A stretch of 21,886 nucleotides of DNA from positions 1 through 21,886 of the forward strand of contig CANQZH010000004.1 of NCBI GenBank assembly GCA_947628245.1. The letters run 5' to 3'. The notes beneath the pieces were generated by a model that saw only the letters and a program-made list of their open reading frames with translations, did not search any database and was not told where the DNA came from. Positions 21,843 through 21,886 of this stretch are shown here, in pieces. Source of the DNA: an uncultured Bacilli bacterium. Lineage in GTDB: Bacteria > Bacillota_I > Bacilli_A > RF39 > UBA660. How positions within the stretch are numbered: position 1 is the first letter of the stretch; every line of letters begins with the position of its first letter. A program made the position numbers and the translations under genes.

Positions 21843-21886
21843 ATGTTTTGTGATACACATTGTCATTTATATGATGAATATTATGA
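21843..21886 (+). CDS. tatD: TatD family deoxyribonuclease, 5' end only
   Basis: The ATG directly follows the metG stop. The 14 visible codons read MFCDTHCHLYDEYY. The DTHCHL metal-binding HxH motif at the N-terminus is typical of TatD/YabD hydrolases, which also follow metS in Bacillus. The gene is cut by the window edge, and nothing beyond the first motif can be judged. Confidence 0.85.
   Translation, partial: MFCDTHCHLYDEYY

Noticed and set aside
1..21886. UGA as tryptophan (mollicute code)
   Set aside because: Genes use TGG for Trp, and dnaX, holB and pth end at TGA at the expected family lengths.

Overview
The window is the replication-origin region of a very AT-rich (roughly 27-28% GC by eye) low-GC Firmicute, probably in the Bacilli near the Erysipelotrichales/RF39/mollicute-like branches. 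The gene order is recognisably that of the Bacillus origin region (dnaA-dnaN-...-recF-gyrB-gyrA, then tadA/SRP RNA/dnaX-ybaB-recR-bofA-holB-ricT-trmN6, pth-mfd-spoVT and metG-tatD). The code is the standard one: TGG encodes Trp, and TGA is used as a stop in dnaX, holB and pth. Every gene is on the + strand, as expected for one leading-strand replichore arm. I could not place the taxon more exactly from sequence alone.

Layout. 1-420: a terminator-like hairpin belonging to something off the left edge, then a DnaA-box cluster (the upstream half of oriC). 421-3041: dnaA and dnaN, separated by a second small DnaA-box/AT-rich segment. 3127-3582: a ComK-family gene in the place where an S4-domain gene (yaaA) is usual. 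3673-9161: recF, gyrB and gyrA. 9162-10161: 1 kb without genes, carrying five identical 16-bp parS sites inside an old tandem duplication. 10203-10280: a compact SRP RNA. 10294-19677: a tightly packed run of tadA, dnaX, ybaB/ebfC, recR, bofA-like, holB, ricT, trmN6, pth and mfd. 19728-20237: a SpoVT-like AbrB-family regulator. 20301-21886: metG and the start of tatD.

How the parts fit. DnaA, the clamp, the clamp-loader subunits (DnaX, HolB), gyrase and RecF/RecR/Mfd form a replication, topology and repair block. TadA, TrmN6, Pth, MetG, the SRP RNA and RicT cover tRNA modification, translation, secretion and RNA maturation. Three regulators or membrane proteins have names from sporulation or competence (ComK, BofA, SpoVT). 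ParB-type chromosome segregation is implied by the parS cluster. A perfect Noc-binding palindrome inside mfd implies a Noc nucleoid-occlusion protein as well.

The most notable sequence-level observations are: (1) near-complete absence of the tetranucleotide CATG, with histidine codons switched to CAC whenever the next base is G; (2) the five-site duplicated parS array with DnaA boxes beside alternate sites; (3) the perfect Noc site in mfd; (4) comK inserted between dnaN and recF; (5) very compact transcription signals, with terminators overlapping stop codons or abutting the next start.
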